The notes under the pieces: model-generated
Seen by the model: the letters and a program-made list of their open reading frames with translations, nothing else
What the model was told of the DNA's origin: nothing
The model's database searches: none
Source of the DNA: Oceanospirillum maris DSM 6286
GTDB taxonomy: Bacteria; Pseudomonadota; Gammaproteobacteria; Pseudomonadales; Halomonadaceae
Assembly (NCBI RefSeq): GCF_000422865.1
Contig: NZ_KE383936.1
Location: forward strand, 124,001 to 188,000
Direction of reading: 5' to 3'
Length of the DNA: 64,000 bases
Position numbers and translations under genes: made by a program
Shown: one piece after another, positions 38,033 through 50,680 of the stretch
Layout: every line of letters starts with the position of its first letter
How positions within the stretch are numbered: position 1 is the first letter of the stretch

Positions 38033-38221
38033 TAATATTATCGGTTCTGAAAATAGCTCAATTGAGACTAAAATACCCCAAGCAGACGTAAGCTCGATAC
38101 GTCGGCAATGGTGGATGGATATTTCCATTGTTTGGGATAGAACAAAATACTTATTCACAGGCGCTTTTATGCGACTGTGTGCTTTTAATCGTAAGCATAG
38201 AACTTTTAATAGCGTGGACCT

Positions 38222-39193
38222 ATGAATCCCAACTATCTGGACTTTGAACAGCCTATCGCAGAGCTGGAAGCAAAAATTGACGAACTACGACTGGTTGGCA
38301 ATGACAACGAGCTAAATATTTCTGATGAAATTAGCCGTTTGCAGGCAAAGAGCCTGAAGCTGATGGAGGATATTTTTTCTAATCTGACACCCGCTCAGGT
38401 TGTTCAGCTATCCCGTCATCCTCAGCGCCCTCATACGCTAGATTATATTGACCAGATATTTACTGATTTTGATGAGCTGCACGGTGATCGTAATTTCTCT
38501 GATGATGCTGCTCTAATTGGTGGTATTGCTCGTCTAGATGATAAGCCTGTCATGATTGTTGGGCACCAAAAAGGTCGCTCGGTTAAAGAGAAAGTGCGCC
38601 GCAACTTTGGTATGCCGCGTCCTGAAGGGTATCGTAAAGCGTGCCGTCTTATGGAGATGGCCGAGCGTTTCAAAATGCCGATTCTGACCTTTATCGACAC
38701 CCCAGGGGCTTATCCTGGTATTGATGCGGAAGAGCGCGGCCAAAGCGAAGCTATCGCGTATAACTTAGCCGTGATGTCCCGTTTGAAAACCCCGATCATC
38801 TCCACGGTTATTGGTGAAGGTGGCTCTGGTGGTGCTTTAGCAATTGGCGTATGTGATGAGTTGATTATGCTACAAAACTCCATCTATTCGGTTATTTCTC
38901 CAGAAGGCTGTGCGTCTATTCTATGGAAAAGTGCCGAGCGTGCTAGCGATGCCGCAGAAGCGATGGGTGTAACCGCTGCCCGTTTGCACCACCTGGGATT
39001 GGTTGATCGCTTGATCGATGAACCTTTAGGGGGCGCACACCGCAACCCTGCCAAGGTAGCAACGGATCTTAAAGTTCAGTTGCTGGAAACCCTTGATCGT
39101 ATGAACGGTATGGATGCAGAACAGTTGGTTGAACGTCGCTATGAGCGTTTAATGTCTTACTATGCCGGTAATCCTGATCTTGGTAACTGGTAA
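38222..39193 (+). CDS. accA: Acetyl-CoA carboxylase carboxyltransferase alpha subunit
   Basis: AccA with AccD transfers the carboxyl group from biotin to acetyl-CoA, the first step of fatty-acid synthesis. The 323-residue protein has [56 protein letters not shown] and [12 protein letters not shown], all hallmarks of the alpha subunit. Length matches E. coli (319). The upstream 250 bases contain the palindromes CTCAATTGAG (38058-38067) and GACGTA-N7-TACGTC (38085-38103), which may be operators. The last codons carry a short GGTAACT tandem repeat and a terminator follows. Confidence 0.98.
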   Translation: MNPNYLDFEQPIAELEAKIDELRLVGNDNELNISDEISRLQAKSLKLMEDIFSNLTPAQVVQLSRHPQRPHTLDYIDQIFTDFDELHGDRNFSDDAALIGGIARLDDKPVMIVGHQKGRSVKEKVRRNFGMPRPEGYRKACRLMEMAERFKMPILTFIDTPGAYPGIDAEERGQSEAIAYNLAVMSRLKTPIISTVIGEGGSGGALAIGVCDELIMLQNSIYSVISPEGCASILWKSAERASDAAEAMGVTAARLHHLGLVDRLIDEPLGGAHRNPAKVATDLKVQLLETLDRMNGMDAEQLVERRYERLMSYYAGNPDLGNW

Positions 39194-39215
39194 CTGGTAA
39201 GCAATTCAGTGTTTT

Positions 39216-39257
39216 AAAATAACCCCGATAAGATTCTCTTGTCGGGGTTATTTTTTT
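39216..39257 (+). terminator. Terminator of accA
   Basis: AATAACCCCGA (39218-39228) pairs with TCGGGGTTATT (39242-39252); inner pairing AAGA/TCTT around TTC extends the stem. A run of seven T residues follows. It ends about 21 bases before the tilS ATG, so tilS depends on read-through or on a promoter embedded here. Confidence 0.93.
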
Positions 39258-39277
39258 GTTCTCTAGGGAAACCCGCC

Positions 39278-40861
39278 ATGTCTCACTTTGATGCTTTTCT
39301 CTCTGACTTTAGCCAGAAAATAAAGCTTTTACCTTCGCATAATCAGCTATGGCTTGCTTTAAGCGGTGGTTTAGATTCCGTGGTACTGCTGGATCTTGCG
39401 GTACGTTATTGTCGGCGGCAGGGCAAAGGTTTGAAGGTGCTGCATGTGCATCATGGTTTAAGTCCCAATGCCGATGCTTGGGCGGATCACTGCCGCCAGC
39501 TATGCTTAGGCTATTCTGTTAAACCAATTGAAGGTCAATCTCAAGGGATATCCCAAGGAATAGAGATAGAATGCTTGATTGAGCGTGTCACTTTGTCTGC
39601 TGGCAATCTGGAAGAGCAAGCGCGCATGGCTCGTTATCAGGTTTTTGAGCGGTATTTAGCCGCTGATGATCTGTTATTAATGGCGCATCATGGTGATGAT
39701 CAGCTAGAAACACAGTTGCTTAGGTTGATGCGTGGTGCCGGTAGTCAAGGTTTATCAGGTATGCCCCAGCACCGACGATTAGGGCTGGGGTGGCTTTATC
39801 GGCCTTTACTCAATATTGGGCGAGCAAGCCTTGAAGCCTATGGGCAGCAGCAAAAATTAGTGTGGATTGAAGATGAGTCCAACCATTCGGAGCAATTTAA
39901 TCGCAACTATCTTCGCCACCAAGTTGTACCGCTGCTTAAAGACCGTTGGCCCAATGTTATTCAGGTTGCCGGTAGAAGTGCAAAAGCATTGGCGGATAGC
40001 GCAGAGTTGAATCAAGACTTGGCAGAGATGGATTTGGCACAGCTTTTAGTCTCGGAACAGGTGATGCGTTGTTCAGGATTACAAGCGCTGAAGCGTATTC
40101 GGCAGGCGAATGTCCTGCGTTTTTGGCTCGCTAAAAATGGCATTGCAGCGCCAGAGTACAGTCATATCGACGTGATTTTAGATGAGCTTCTACAGGCCAA
40201 AATTGATGCGCAACCTTGTTTTGTACGGCCTGAGTTTGAATTGCGCCGTTATCGCGATGAACTGCACTTAATAATGGCGAACCAAAGGCCGGGCGGTCAT
40301 CAATCTAGACGCCAATCCAGCCGTCAACCGCAGGCTGATACGTTAGGCTCAGATAAGCTGAATGTAGAAACCTTGTTCTCCAAGGCAAGGCTTTGCTTAG
40401 ATGGTGTGACATTTGAGTTTGAAAAAAAAGAGCCGCTAAAAAAAGAACGACTAGAAGAAACCGCTCCAACAAATAGCGAAGGGCTTATTTTACCGGATCA
40501 CGGCTATTTCTATCTTAAAGCCCGAGCCGGTGGGGAGAGTATTCGCCTCGCCAAGCGTGGACGTAAAACATTAAAGAGTCTTCTACAGGAAGCAGGTGTA
40601 CCGGCTTGGCTGCGGGATCAGGTACGACTTTTTTATTGGCAGGAATCAAGCAGCTCTTTATTCTGTTCACACGAGCCAGTCTTGTTCCAACCTGTCTGTA
40701 TCGGTATTTGGTCGCCTGCGCCTCAAGCCCGTTATCAGAACGAGGCAGAGGGTCTTTTTTGGTGGGATGCCTCGTGGCTCGCCCCTGATCTATCAAAAGA
40801 ACTAAAAGAACCAAAAGAGTGGGTTAAGGTGAGAAAGGTTAAGTCGTTAAGTAAAGGTTAA
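39278..40861 (+). CDS. tilS: tRNA(Ile)-lysidine synthetase, enlarged
   Basis: TilS changes C34 of the CAU-anticodon tRNA-Ile to lysidine so that AUA is read as Ile. The N-terminal PP-loop ATPase motif LALSGGLDSVVLLDL and HHGDDQLETQLLRLMRGAGSQGLSGM are present, as is the C-terminal substrate-binding domain. At 527 residues it is roughly 90 longer than typical (E. coli 432). The excess lies around residues 345-410, a polar low-complexity link (RRQSSRQPQ, KKEPLKKERLEE), and in a Lys-rich tail. ATG 39278 is used because upstream in-frame codons fall in the accA terminator. Confidence 0.95.
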   Translation: MSHFDAFLSDFSQKIKLLPSHNQLWLALSGGLDSVVLLDLAVRYCRRQGKGLKVLHVHHGLSPNADAWADHCRQLCLGYSVKPIEGQSQGISQGIEIECLIERVTLSAGNLEEQARMARYQVFERYLAADDLLLMAHHGDDQLETQLLRLMRGAGSQGLSGMPQHRRLGLGWLYRPLLNIGRASLEAYGQQQKLVWIEDESNHSEQFNRNYLRHQVVPLLKDRWPNVIQVAGRSAKALADSAELNQDLAEMDLAQLLVSEQVMRCSGLQALKRIRQANVLRFWLAKNGIAAPEYSHIDVILDELLQAKIDAQPCFVRPEFELRRYRDELHLIMANQRPGGHQSRRQSSRQPQADTLGSDKLNVETLFSKARLCLDGVTFEFEKKEPLKKERLEETAPTNSEGLILPDHGYFYLKARAGGESIRLAKRGRKTLKSLLQEAGVPAWLRDQVRLFYWQESSSSLFCSHEPVLFQPVCIGIWSPAPQARYQNEAEGLFWWDASWLAPDLSKELKEPKEWVKVRKVKSLSKG

Positions 40862-40950
40862 GTAAAAATAGCGCGCTTTTTCTCAGGGAATTAGCCTCTA
40901 GCGAATTGTGATAACAAGGGGCTTCTGGTATCCTGCACTCCCATCTATTT

Positions 40951-42689
<1,739 letters not shown>

Positions 42690-42704
42690 GCGTCACCGTT
42701 TGCC

Positions 42705-42737
42705 AAAAGCCCTTTTTAATAAGGGCTTTTGTATTTT
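42705..42737 (+). terminator. Terminator of pyrG
   Basis: AAAAGCCCTT (42705-42714) pairs with AAGGGCTTTT (42721-42730) across a TTTAAT loop, 10 bp, followed by GTATTTT. It limits read-through into kdsA. Confidence 0.85.
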
Positions 42738-42767
42738 AGCTTATTGATCCTGCTTACTTGCCATTAA

Positions 42768-45082
<2,315 letters not shown>

Positions 45083-45113
45083 TCTACTTTGATTAGCGCT
45101 CTGATCTGACTCT

Positions 45114-45146
45114 AAAAAAGGGGAGCCTACGGTTCCCCTTTTTTGT
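45114..45146 (+). terminator. Terminator of eno
   Basis: AAAAAAGGGGA (45114-45124) pairs with TCCCCTTTTTT (45134-45144); the loop GCCTACGGT can add three inner pairs. The T-run is part of the right arm. ftsB starts 104 bases later, so it must have its own promoter or rely on read-through. Confidence 0.92.
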
Positions 45147-45249
45147 CTGTGCTTTTTCACTCATAATGCCTGTTTTCTCAGAAGCCTGCGTGCGCCAATC
45201 CGCCCTAGCAGATTTAGACAGATAACTCTTCGGGACGCTGATCGAAATC

Positions 45250-45612
45250 ATGTTTCGTTTTCTTAATTTGATTCTTGTGATTCTTATTTTTCTGCTACAG
45301 ATTCGTCTTTGGTGGGGTGAAAACAGCTTGCCGGAAACATGGCAGCTGGAACACCGTATTGACGTTCGTGAAACTGAAAGCGCAAGGCTTGCCTCCCGCA
45401 ATAAAGCTTTGGCCGCAGAGGTTGCTGACTTAAGAAGTGGTCTTGATGCGATTGAAGAGCGGGCCCGCTATGAACTGGGAATGGTTCGAGCCAATGAAAC
45501 CTTCTTCTTGTTAGTCGATAAAGATGATAAAAGAAAATTTACAGGATCTGGGGAAGATACCCATATTCTAGAAACACCGGCAGATGCTGATGCTGAAGAG
45601 GTGTCACCGTGA
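45250..45612 (+). CDS. ftsB: Cell division protein FtsB
   Basis: FtsB is a bitopic division protein that joins FtsL and FtsQ to activate septal peptidoglycan synthesis. The 120-residue protein has one N-terminal membrane helix (LNLILVILIFLLQIRLWW), a periplasmic coiled coil (about residues 30-70) and the conserved RARYELGMVRANETFF motif. The acidic C-terminal tail after residue 95 is longer than in E. coli (103 residues total). Its TGA overlaps the ispD GTG (GTGA), the order eno-ftsB-ispD-ispF being classic in this class. Confidence 0.95.
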   Translation: MFRFLNLILVILIFLLQIRLWWGENSLPETWQLEHRIDVRETESARLASRNKALAAEVADLRSGLDAIEERARYELGMVRANETFFLLVDKDDKRKFTGSGEDTHILETPADADAEEVSP

Positions 45613-46391
45613 GTAGGTTTTCTAAAACGGGGCCAGAGGCAGAATTAAAAGCAGAGCCAAAAATTTGGCTGATTATTCCTGCCGCAGGTATTGGCTCTCG
45701 TATGCAGGCGGATCGACCTAAACAGTATCTTCCCCTTGCAGGCCGTCCAATCATTGAGCACACCCTAGAACGCCTCTCAAGGGTGTTACCCGACGCAGAA
45801 TATATTATTTGCCTTAATCCTGATGACCCCTACTGGCCTGAGATACAACATCCTAAAGGTATAACACTACGGCAGGTTGATGGCGGCAAAGAACGAGCTA
45901 ATTCCGTACTTAACGGATTAAAGTCGATCGCTGATGAGGCTCATGTGGATGACTGGGTTCTGGTACATGATGTAGCGCGCCCCTGTGTGCGAGCATCTGA
46001 TATTACCAAACTGCTGACTGAGTTAGCGGCTGATCCTGTGGGAGGGATTTTGGCTTTGCGGGTTTCAGATACAATGAAGCGTTCTAATGATCTATCAACG
46101 GATAACACTAGCCGAATTTGTGCAACGGTAGACCGCACGGGGCTTTGGCAGGCGCTTACCCCGCAGATGTTCCGTTTTGAACGCTTATTCACCGCCTTAG
46201 AGCAGGCTTTGTTGGCTAAGGTGAGTATTACTGATGAAGCTTCTGCCCTTGAATGGGCGGGTTATCAGCCTCGCTTAGTTTCCGGCTGTCGAGATAATAT
46301 TAAAGTAACTCATCCTGATGATTTAGCCTTTGCCGAGCTGTTTTTAAACGCACAGGTTTTAATAACACCTTCCCTGCAAGAAAAGGAATAA
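45609..46391 (+). CDS. ispD: 2-C-methyl-D-erythritol 4-phosphate cytidylyltransferase
   Basis: IspD couples CTP to MEP to form CDP-ME in isoprenoid synthesis. The 260-residue protein has the nucleotide loop IIPAAGIGSRMQADRPKQYLPLAG, VHDVARPCV with the metal Asp and the C-terminal TDEASALEWAG...VSGCRDNIKVTHPDDLAFAE. The start is GTG 45609 overlapping the ftsB stop. About 17 extra polar residues lead the protein. It is followed directly by ispF, three bases away. Confidence 0.97.
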   Translation: MSRFSKTGPEAELKAEPKIWLIIPAAGIGSRMQADRPKQYLPLAGRPIIEHTLERLSRVLPDAEYIICLNPDDPYWPEIQHPKGITLRQVDGGKERANSVLNGLKSIADEAHVDDWVLVHDVARPCVRASDITKLLTELAADPVGGILALRVSDTMKRSNDLSTDNTSRICATVDRTGLWQALTPQMFRFERLFTALEQALLAKVSITDEASALEWAGYQPRLVSGCRDNIKVTHPDDLAFAELFLNAQVLITPSLQEKE

Positions 46392-46394
46392 TTG

Positions 46395-46871
46395 ATGCGT
46401 ATTGGTCATGGTTTTGATGTGCATAAATTTGGCCCCGGTGATCATATTGTACTGGGTGGCGTGACAATCGATTATAAGCAAGGATTGCTGGCGCACTCTG
46501 ATGGAGATGTGCTGATTCATGCTCTGTGTGATGCGCTCTTAGGTGCGGCGGGTTTAGGTGATATTGGTCGACACTTTCCTGATACCGATCCTGATTTTGA
46601 AGGCGTAGATAGCCGTGTTTTATTGCGCCATGTTGTGGCTCTGCTAAAAGAGCAAGGCTGGATGATTGGGAATGTTGATAGCACTTTAGTGGCGCAAGCA
46701 CCTAAAATGGCTCCACATATTGATGCTATGTGTCAGAACATCGCCGAGGATCTACAGATTGAGCGCCACGCCGTTAATGTCAAAGCAACAACGACGGAGA
46801 AGCTTGGTTTTACCGGACGAAAAGAGGGTATTGCTGCCCATGCGGTGGTATTACTGCTCGCCCTTAGCTAG
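46395..46871 (+). CDS. ispF: 2-C-methyl-D-erythritol 2,4-cyclodiphosphate synthase
   Basis: IspF cyclises CDP-ME 2-phosphate, releasing CMP. The 158-residue protein has the zinc ligands in [11 protein letters not shown] and in [21 protein letters not shown], plus [21 protein letters not shown] at the C-terminus. ATG 46395 is used; the adjacent in-frame TTG is discounted. A good AAGGA lies ahead, inside the ispD 3' end. With ispD and the upstream dxr it gives the window three MEP-pathway enzymes. Confidence 0.98.
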   Translation: MRIGHGFDVHKFGPGDHIVLGGVTIDYKQGLLAHSDGDVLIHALCDALLGAAGLGDIGRHFPDTDPDFEGVDSRVLLRHVVALLKEQGWMIGNVDSTLVAQAPKMAPHIDAMCQNIAEDLQIERHAVNVKATTTEKLGFTGRKEGIAAHAVVLLLALS

Positions 46872-46936
46872 TTTTTAACAATTTTACCCATTTGATAACC
46901 CTGTGGTGTATTTGCCCACGATACTGGATACCTTTA

Positions 46937-48121
46937 ATGTCTGAGCCAACGCCTCCATCTGCTTTTGAATCTATTTCTCAACCGGTTTCTCAGTCTGCTT
47001 CACTGCCTGTTTCTGAGCCTAGGCCCCTGAGCCCGCTCCAAGAGCAAGATGATCTGGTTTGTCCATTATCGCTAGAGTTCCCTTATGCTTGGGGTGGCCC
47101 TGTTGGTCATGCGCAGCTACGTGCAGAGCCTGAGGACTTTCAGGTTGAAGAAATCTTAGGCTTTGAGCCAGAAGGTGAAGGTGAGCACCATTTTCTTTGG
47201 ATTCGTAAGCGCGGTAACAATACCGATTGGGTTGCTCGCCAATTAGCCCGCTTTGCTCAAGTGGGCTTTAATGCAGTCTCTTATTCCGGTATGAAAGATC
47301 GCCATGCGGTGACGTTGCAATGGTTTAGCGTGCATATCCCTGGACTGGATTCACCGGACTGGTCTGCCTTTTGTATTGAGGGTGTGGAGATTTTAAAAGC
47401 GATCCGCCATCGTAAGAAGCTAAAGCGTGGGGTTCATCGGGCGAATAAGTTTGCCATTCGTTTGAGAAATTTTGAAGGTGATCAGCTTGCCATCGAAAGC
47501 CTGTTAGATCGCATCGCAACCCAAGGCGTGCCGAACTATTTTGGGGAGCAACGCTTTGGGCGCAAGGGGAATAACCTGAGCAAAGCGGTGGCTCGGGTTG
47601 AGGCAGGAGAGAGTCTTAAACTCAGTAAGCGGGATAAAGATGGCCGTGCCATGATGCTGTCGGCACTACGTAGCTGGTTGTTTAATCGCCTGCTAGCAGA
47701 GCGCATTGAACAAGGTAATTGGCAGGCTTGGTTGGAGGGCGATGTAGCGACTTTCTCTGGCAGTCGTAGTCAGTTTTCGATTGAGCTAGGGGATGATGAT
47801 GTTCAGCGCCGTTTGGAAGAAGGCATTATTCATCCAACAGGCCCTCTATGGGGAGCGGGTGAGCCGAAGGTAACAGGTACAGCCCGAGCCTTAGAAGCTG
47901 AAGTAGCCAGTCGCTATCCTGAGTTAATCACAGGTATTGAAAGTGCGGGTCTTAACCCAGAGCGTCGCGCTTTACGACTAATACCGGAGCACCTGCATTG
48001 GGACTGGAATCAAGGCGATTTGGTGCTTTCTTTTATGTTACCTGTTGGTACTTTTGCCACCTCGGTGCTGCGTGAAGCCGTTGAGTGGAATAGCAGTTTT
48101 ACTGAAGCAGAAGACCGCTAG
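46937..48121 (+). CDS. truD: tRNA pseudouridine(13) synthase
   Basis: TruD makes pseudouridine at tRNA position 13. The 394-residue protein contains the family signature YSGMKDRHAVTLQWFS with the catalytic Asp and the TRUD insertion domain NYFGEQRFGRKGNNLSKA. About 45 N-terminal residues are Ser/Pro/Gln-rich (ISQPVSQSASLPVSEP) and absent from E. coli TruD (349). ATG 46937 is preferred; the ribosome site is weak. It follows ispF and precedes surE-pcm, as in E. coli and pseudomonads. Confidence 0.95.
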   Translation: MSEPTPPSAFESISQPVSQSASLPVSEPRPLSPLQEQDDLVCPLSLEFPYAWGGPVGHAQLRAEPEDFQVEEILGFEPEGEGEHHFLWIRKRGNNTDWVARQLARFAQVGFNAVSYSGMKDRHAVTLQWFSVHIPGLDSPDWSAFCIEGVEILKAIRHRKKLKRGVHRANKFAIRLRNFEGDQLAIESLLDRIATQGVPNYFGEQRFGRKGNNLSKAVARVEAGESLKLSKRDKDGRAMMLSALRSWLFNRLLAERIEQGNWQAWLEGDVATFSGSRSQFSIELGDDDVQRRLEEGIIHPTGPLWGAGEPKVTGTARALEAEVASRYPELITGIESAGLNPERRALRLIPEHLHWDWNQGDLVLSFMLPVGTFATSVLREAVEWNSSFTEAEDR

Positions 48122-48154
48122 GCTTATGGCAATGATGAGAACGAGATTTGAAAA

Positions 48155-48940
48155 ATGAAATTACTGTTATCAAATGACGACGGTGTACGAGCAGAAGGTT
48201 TGCGTGTACTGGCTCAGCGCCTGTCCCAAGATATGGCTAAAATAACAGTTGTAGCACCGGACCGAGATAGAAGCGGAGCGAGTAACTCGTTAACGCTAAC
48301 CCGTCCTTTATGCCCTGAAACACTAGACAATGGTTTTCATAGCATTGACGGCACACCAACGGATTGTGTCTATATGGGGTTGTCAGGTTTGTTTCAATCG
48401 GATGCAGACCTTGTGGTTGCCGGTATTAATCATGGCGCGAATATGGGCGATGATGTGCTTTATTCCGGTACGGTGGCGGCGGCGACAGAAGGACGTTTTT
48501 TAGGGGTGCCTTCCATTGCGGTATCCCTTGCGGGTAAAACCCATTTTGCAACCGCCGCAGAGTTTGTGGCTCGCTTACTGACAGACTACCGCAGCTTAGA
48601 TCTACCTGCGGGTAGTATCTTAAATATCAATGTACCAGACTTACCCTATAACGCGATTAAAGGTATTCGCTTAACCCGCCTTGGCCAACGTCATCCCGCA
48701 GGTGATCCTGTGCCTGTTTTAGACCCGAGAGGCAAGCAGCGTTATTGGATTCCTGCCGCAGGGGGCACTCGTGATGCTGGGGAAGGTACTGATTTTGATG
48801 CCGTGGCAGCAGGATATATTAGTATCACACCGTTGCATGTCGACTTAACTCAGAACGGTACAAAGCAGACGCTAGCGAACTGGCTTGTTTCTGTGAGTTC
48901 CGCTACGGAGTTGGTCGCCGAAAAGCTGACGGCGGACTGA
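48155..48940 (+). CDS. surE: 5'/3'-nucleotidase SurE
   Basis: SurE is a survival phosphatase acting on nucleoside monophosphates and short polyphosphate. The 261-residue protein has the acidic metal site SNDDGVRAEGL at the N-terminus, APDRDRSGASNSLTLTRP, and GINHGANMGDDVLYSGTVAAATEG, a complete set. It is nine bases ahead of pcm, whose ribosome site overlaps its stop region. surE-pcm-rpoS is a stationary-phase survival cluster across gammaproteobacteria. Confidence 0.98.
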   Translation: MKLLLSNDDGVRAEGLRVLAQRLSQDMAKITVVAPDRDRSGASNSLTLTRPLCPETLDNGFHSIDGTPTDCVYMGLSGLFQSDADLVVAGINHGANMGDDVLYSGTVAAATEGRFLGVPSIAVSLAGKTHFATAAEFVARLLTDYRSLDLPAGSILNINVPDLPYNAIKGIRLTRLGQRHPAGDPVPVLDPRGKQRYWIPAAGGTRDAGEGTDFDAVAAGYISITPLHVDLTQNGTKQTLANWLVSVSSATELVAEKLTAD

Positions 48941-48949
48941 GGAGATACG

Positions 48950-49735
48950 ATGAGCAAGTGGAATCTGCAGGGGATTGGTATGACCTCCCAGCGAACCCGT
49001 GATCGTATGGTCAGTCGGCTGCGGGAGAGAGGTATTGTTAACCCTGAGTTACTTGAGTTAATGGCAAAAATCCCACGGCATATTTTTCTGGATGAAGCGA
49101 TATCCCATCGTGCCTATGAAGATATCTCTTTGCCGATTGGTTATCAGCAAACGTTATCTCAGCCCTGGGTTGTCGCCTGCATGACCGAGCTTTTGCTAAA
49201 GATGCCTAAGCGCCCGAGTAAGGTGTTAGAAATTGGCACAGGCTCTGGCTATCAAACCGCTATTTTAGCCAGTTTGTTTGATGAGGTCGTCAGCTTAGAG
49301 CGTATTGCCGGCTTTCAACCGAAGGCCAAGGCACGTTTTCAGGCTTTAGGCTTAACCAATATTCAACTGCACCATGCCGACGGCTATTTAGGCTGGCCTG
49401 CTAAGGCTCCTTTTGATGCGGTTATTGTAACGGCGGCCCCAGAAGAAGTGCCGCCTCAACTGATTGAACAGCTAAGTGATACCGGAGTGTTGGTGTTGCC
49501 TCTTGGCGATCAGGAAGAGCAAATACTGGTAAAAATCACTGCAATACCGCCCATTAAAATTGATCCTGAAAACTCGTTATCTAAAAGTGAATTAGCTGAA
49601 AACCCACAACCAGACAAAGCCGTATATACCAAAAAAGCACCTACCGTAACCAAGTCGACAACGATAACTCGACGCTTTAATAAAGAGACGATTACACCCG
49701 TATTCTTTGTTCCGTTAAAGCCCGGCATCATCTAG
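48950..49735 (+). CDS. pcm: Protein-L-isoaspartate O-methyltransferase with insertion
   Basis: Pcm methylates isoaspartyl residues as the first step of protein repair. It has the family sequence YEDISLPIGYQQTLSQPWVVACMTELL and the SAM motif VLEIGTGSGYQTAIL, then DAVIVTAAPEEVPPQL and the C-terminal PVFFVPLKPGI. At 261 residues it exceeds the E. coli protein (208); about 35-40 residues of Lys/Thr/Ser-rich sequence (about 198-240) sit between the penultimate strands (LPLGDQEEQILVKI and PVFFVPL). The insertion stays in frame and is likely a surface loop. GGAG lies five bases before the ATG. Confidence 0.95.
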   Translation: MSKWNLQGIGMTSQRTRDRMVSRLRERGIVNPELLELMAKIPRHIFLDEAISHRAYEDISLPIGYQQTLSQPWVVACMTELLLKMPKRPSKVLEIGTGSGYQTAILASLFDEVVSLERIAGFQPKAKARFQALGLTNIQLHHADGYLGWPAKAPFDAVIVTAAPEEVPPQLIEQLSDTGVLVLPLGDQEEQILVKITAIPPIKIDPENSLSKSELAENPQPDKAVYTKKAPTVTKSTTITRRFNKETITPVFFVPLKPGII

Positions 49736-49747
49736 GGAGTATTTTGA

Positions 49748-50680
49748 TTGAAATCTTCAGCTAAACCTCAGCACGGTATTAAAGTTTTTTTCAAGGGAAT
49801 GGCGATGGGGGCTGCTGATGCCGTACCGGGTGTTTCTGGTGGTACGGTGGCATTTATTACCGGTATTTATGAACAATTGATCGAGTCTATTCGTCATATT
49901 AATCCTAGTCTGCTACTGCTTTGGTATCGCTTAGGTTTTAAAGCTGCCTGGCAAAAAATAGACGGTAGTTTTTTACTAACGCTACTGGCGGGTATTATCA
50001 GTAGTATTGTGTTGTTGGCCCATGTCGTTAGCTATTTGTTAGAACAGCAACCGGTTCTTTTATCTGCCTTTTTCTTTGGCTTGGTAAGCGCCTCTGTTCT
50101 TGTGATCTACAGTGAAATTGAACAGCGTAACTGGAAAACCACTCTTGGATTGTTCGTGGGTGTGGTTGTTATGATGCTGGTTAATCAGTTGATGCCAACT
50201 TTGGATACCGCTAAGCCGTTACATGTCTTTATTGCTGGGACTGTTGCGATTTGTGCCATGATTCTACCCGGAATATCCGGTAGTTTTTTGCTATTAGTTA
50301 TGGGGGTTTATGGCGGTATTATGCATGCGGTTAAAGAACTGCAGTTGATGACGATGCTGTGGTTTTCTGCGGGTTGTATTACAGGCATATTGAGCTTTTC
50401 ACAGGTGTTAAGTCTGTTGTTCCATCGTTTTCGTCAAATGACTTTAGCATTGCTGACCGGTGTACTAATTGGTTCGCTATCTCAGATTTGGCCGTGGCGA
50501 CAGGTTGTATCGTACAAAATTGATAGCTTGGGTAAATCAGCGGCTATTGCCCACGATAATTTATTGCCTACGGCCTATGAACAGCTAACGGGTATGAGTG
50601 CTCAGTTAGTCCCTGCCTTAATTTTGATGGTTCTGGGTTTTTCCCTTGTTTGGTTTTTTAATCAGCAATCTGAAAAATAA
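49748..50680 (+). CDS. DUF368 protein, PopT-type undecaprenyl-phosphate translocase
   Basis: This 310-residue polytopic inner-membrane protein belongs to DUF368: the N-terminal GMAMGAADAVPGVSGGTVAFITGIYE and the repeat ILPGISGSFLLLVMGVYG are its inverted-repeat signature, with about eight to nine helices. DUF368 proteins (PopT in Vibrio) have been shown to recycle undecaprenyl phosphate across the membrane, where it is reused for peptidoglycan. The start is TTG 49748, with AGGGAG nine bases upstream; no nearer ATG fits. It lies 12 bases after pcm and so is co-transcribed with surE-pcm, at the place where nlpD normally stands before rpoS. Confidence 0.9.
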   Translation: MKSSAKPQHGIKVFFKGMAMGAADAVPGVSGGTVAFITGIYEQLIESIRHINPSLLLLWYRLGFKAAWQKIDGSFLLTLLAGIISSIVLLAHVVSYLLEQQPVLLSAFFFGLVSASVLVIYSEIEQRNWKTTLGLFVGVVVMMLVNQLMPTLDTAKPLHVFIAGTVAICAMILPGISGSFLLLVMGVYGGIMHAVKELQLMTMLWFSAGCITGILSFSQVLSLLFHRFRQMTLALLTGVLIGSLSQIWPWRQVVSYKIDSLGKSAAIAHDNLLPTAYEQLTGMSAQLVPALILMVLGFSLVWFFNQQSEK

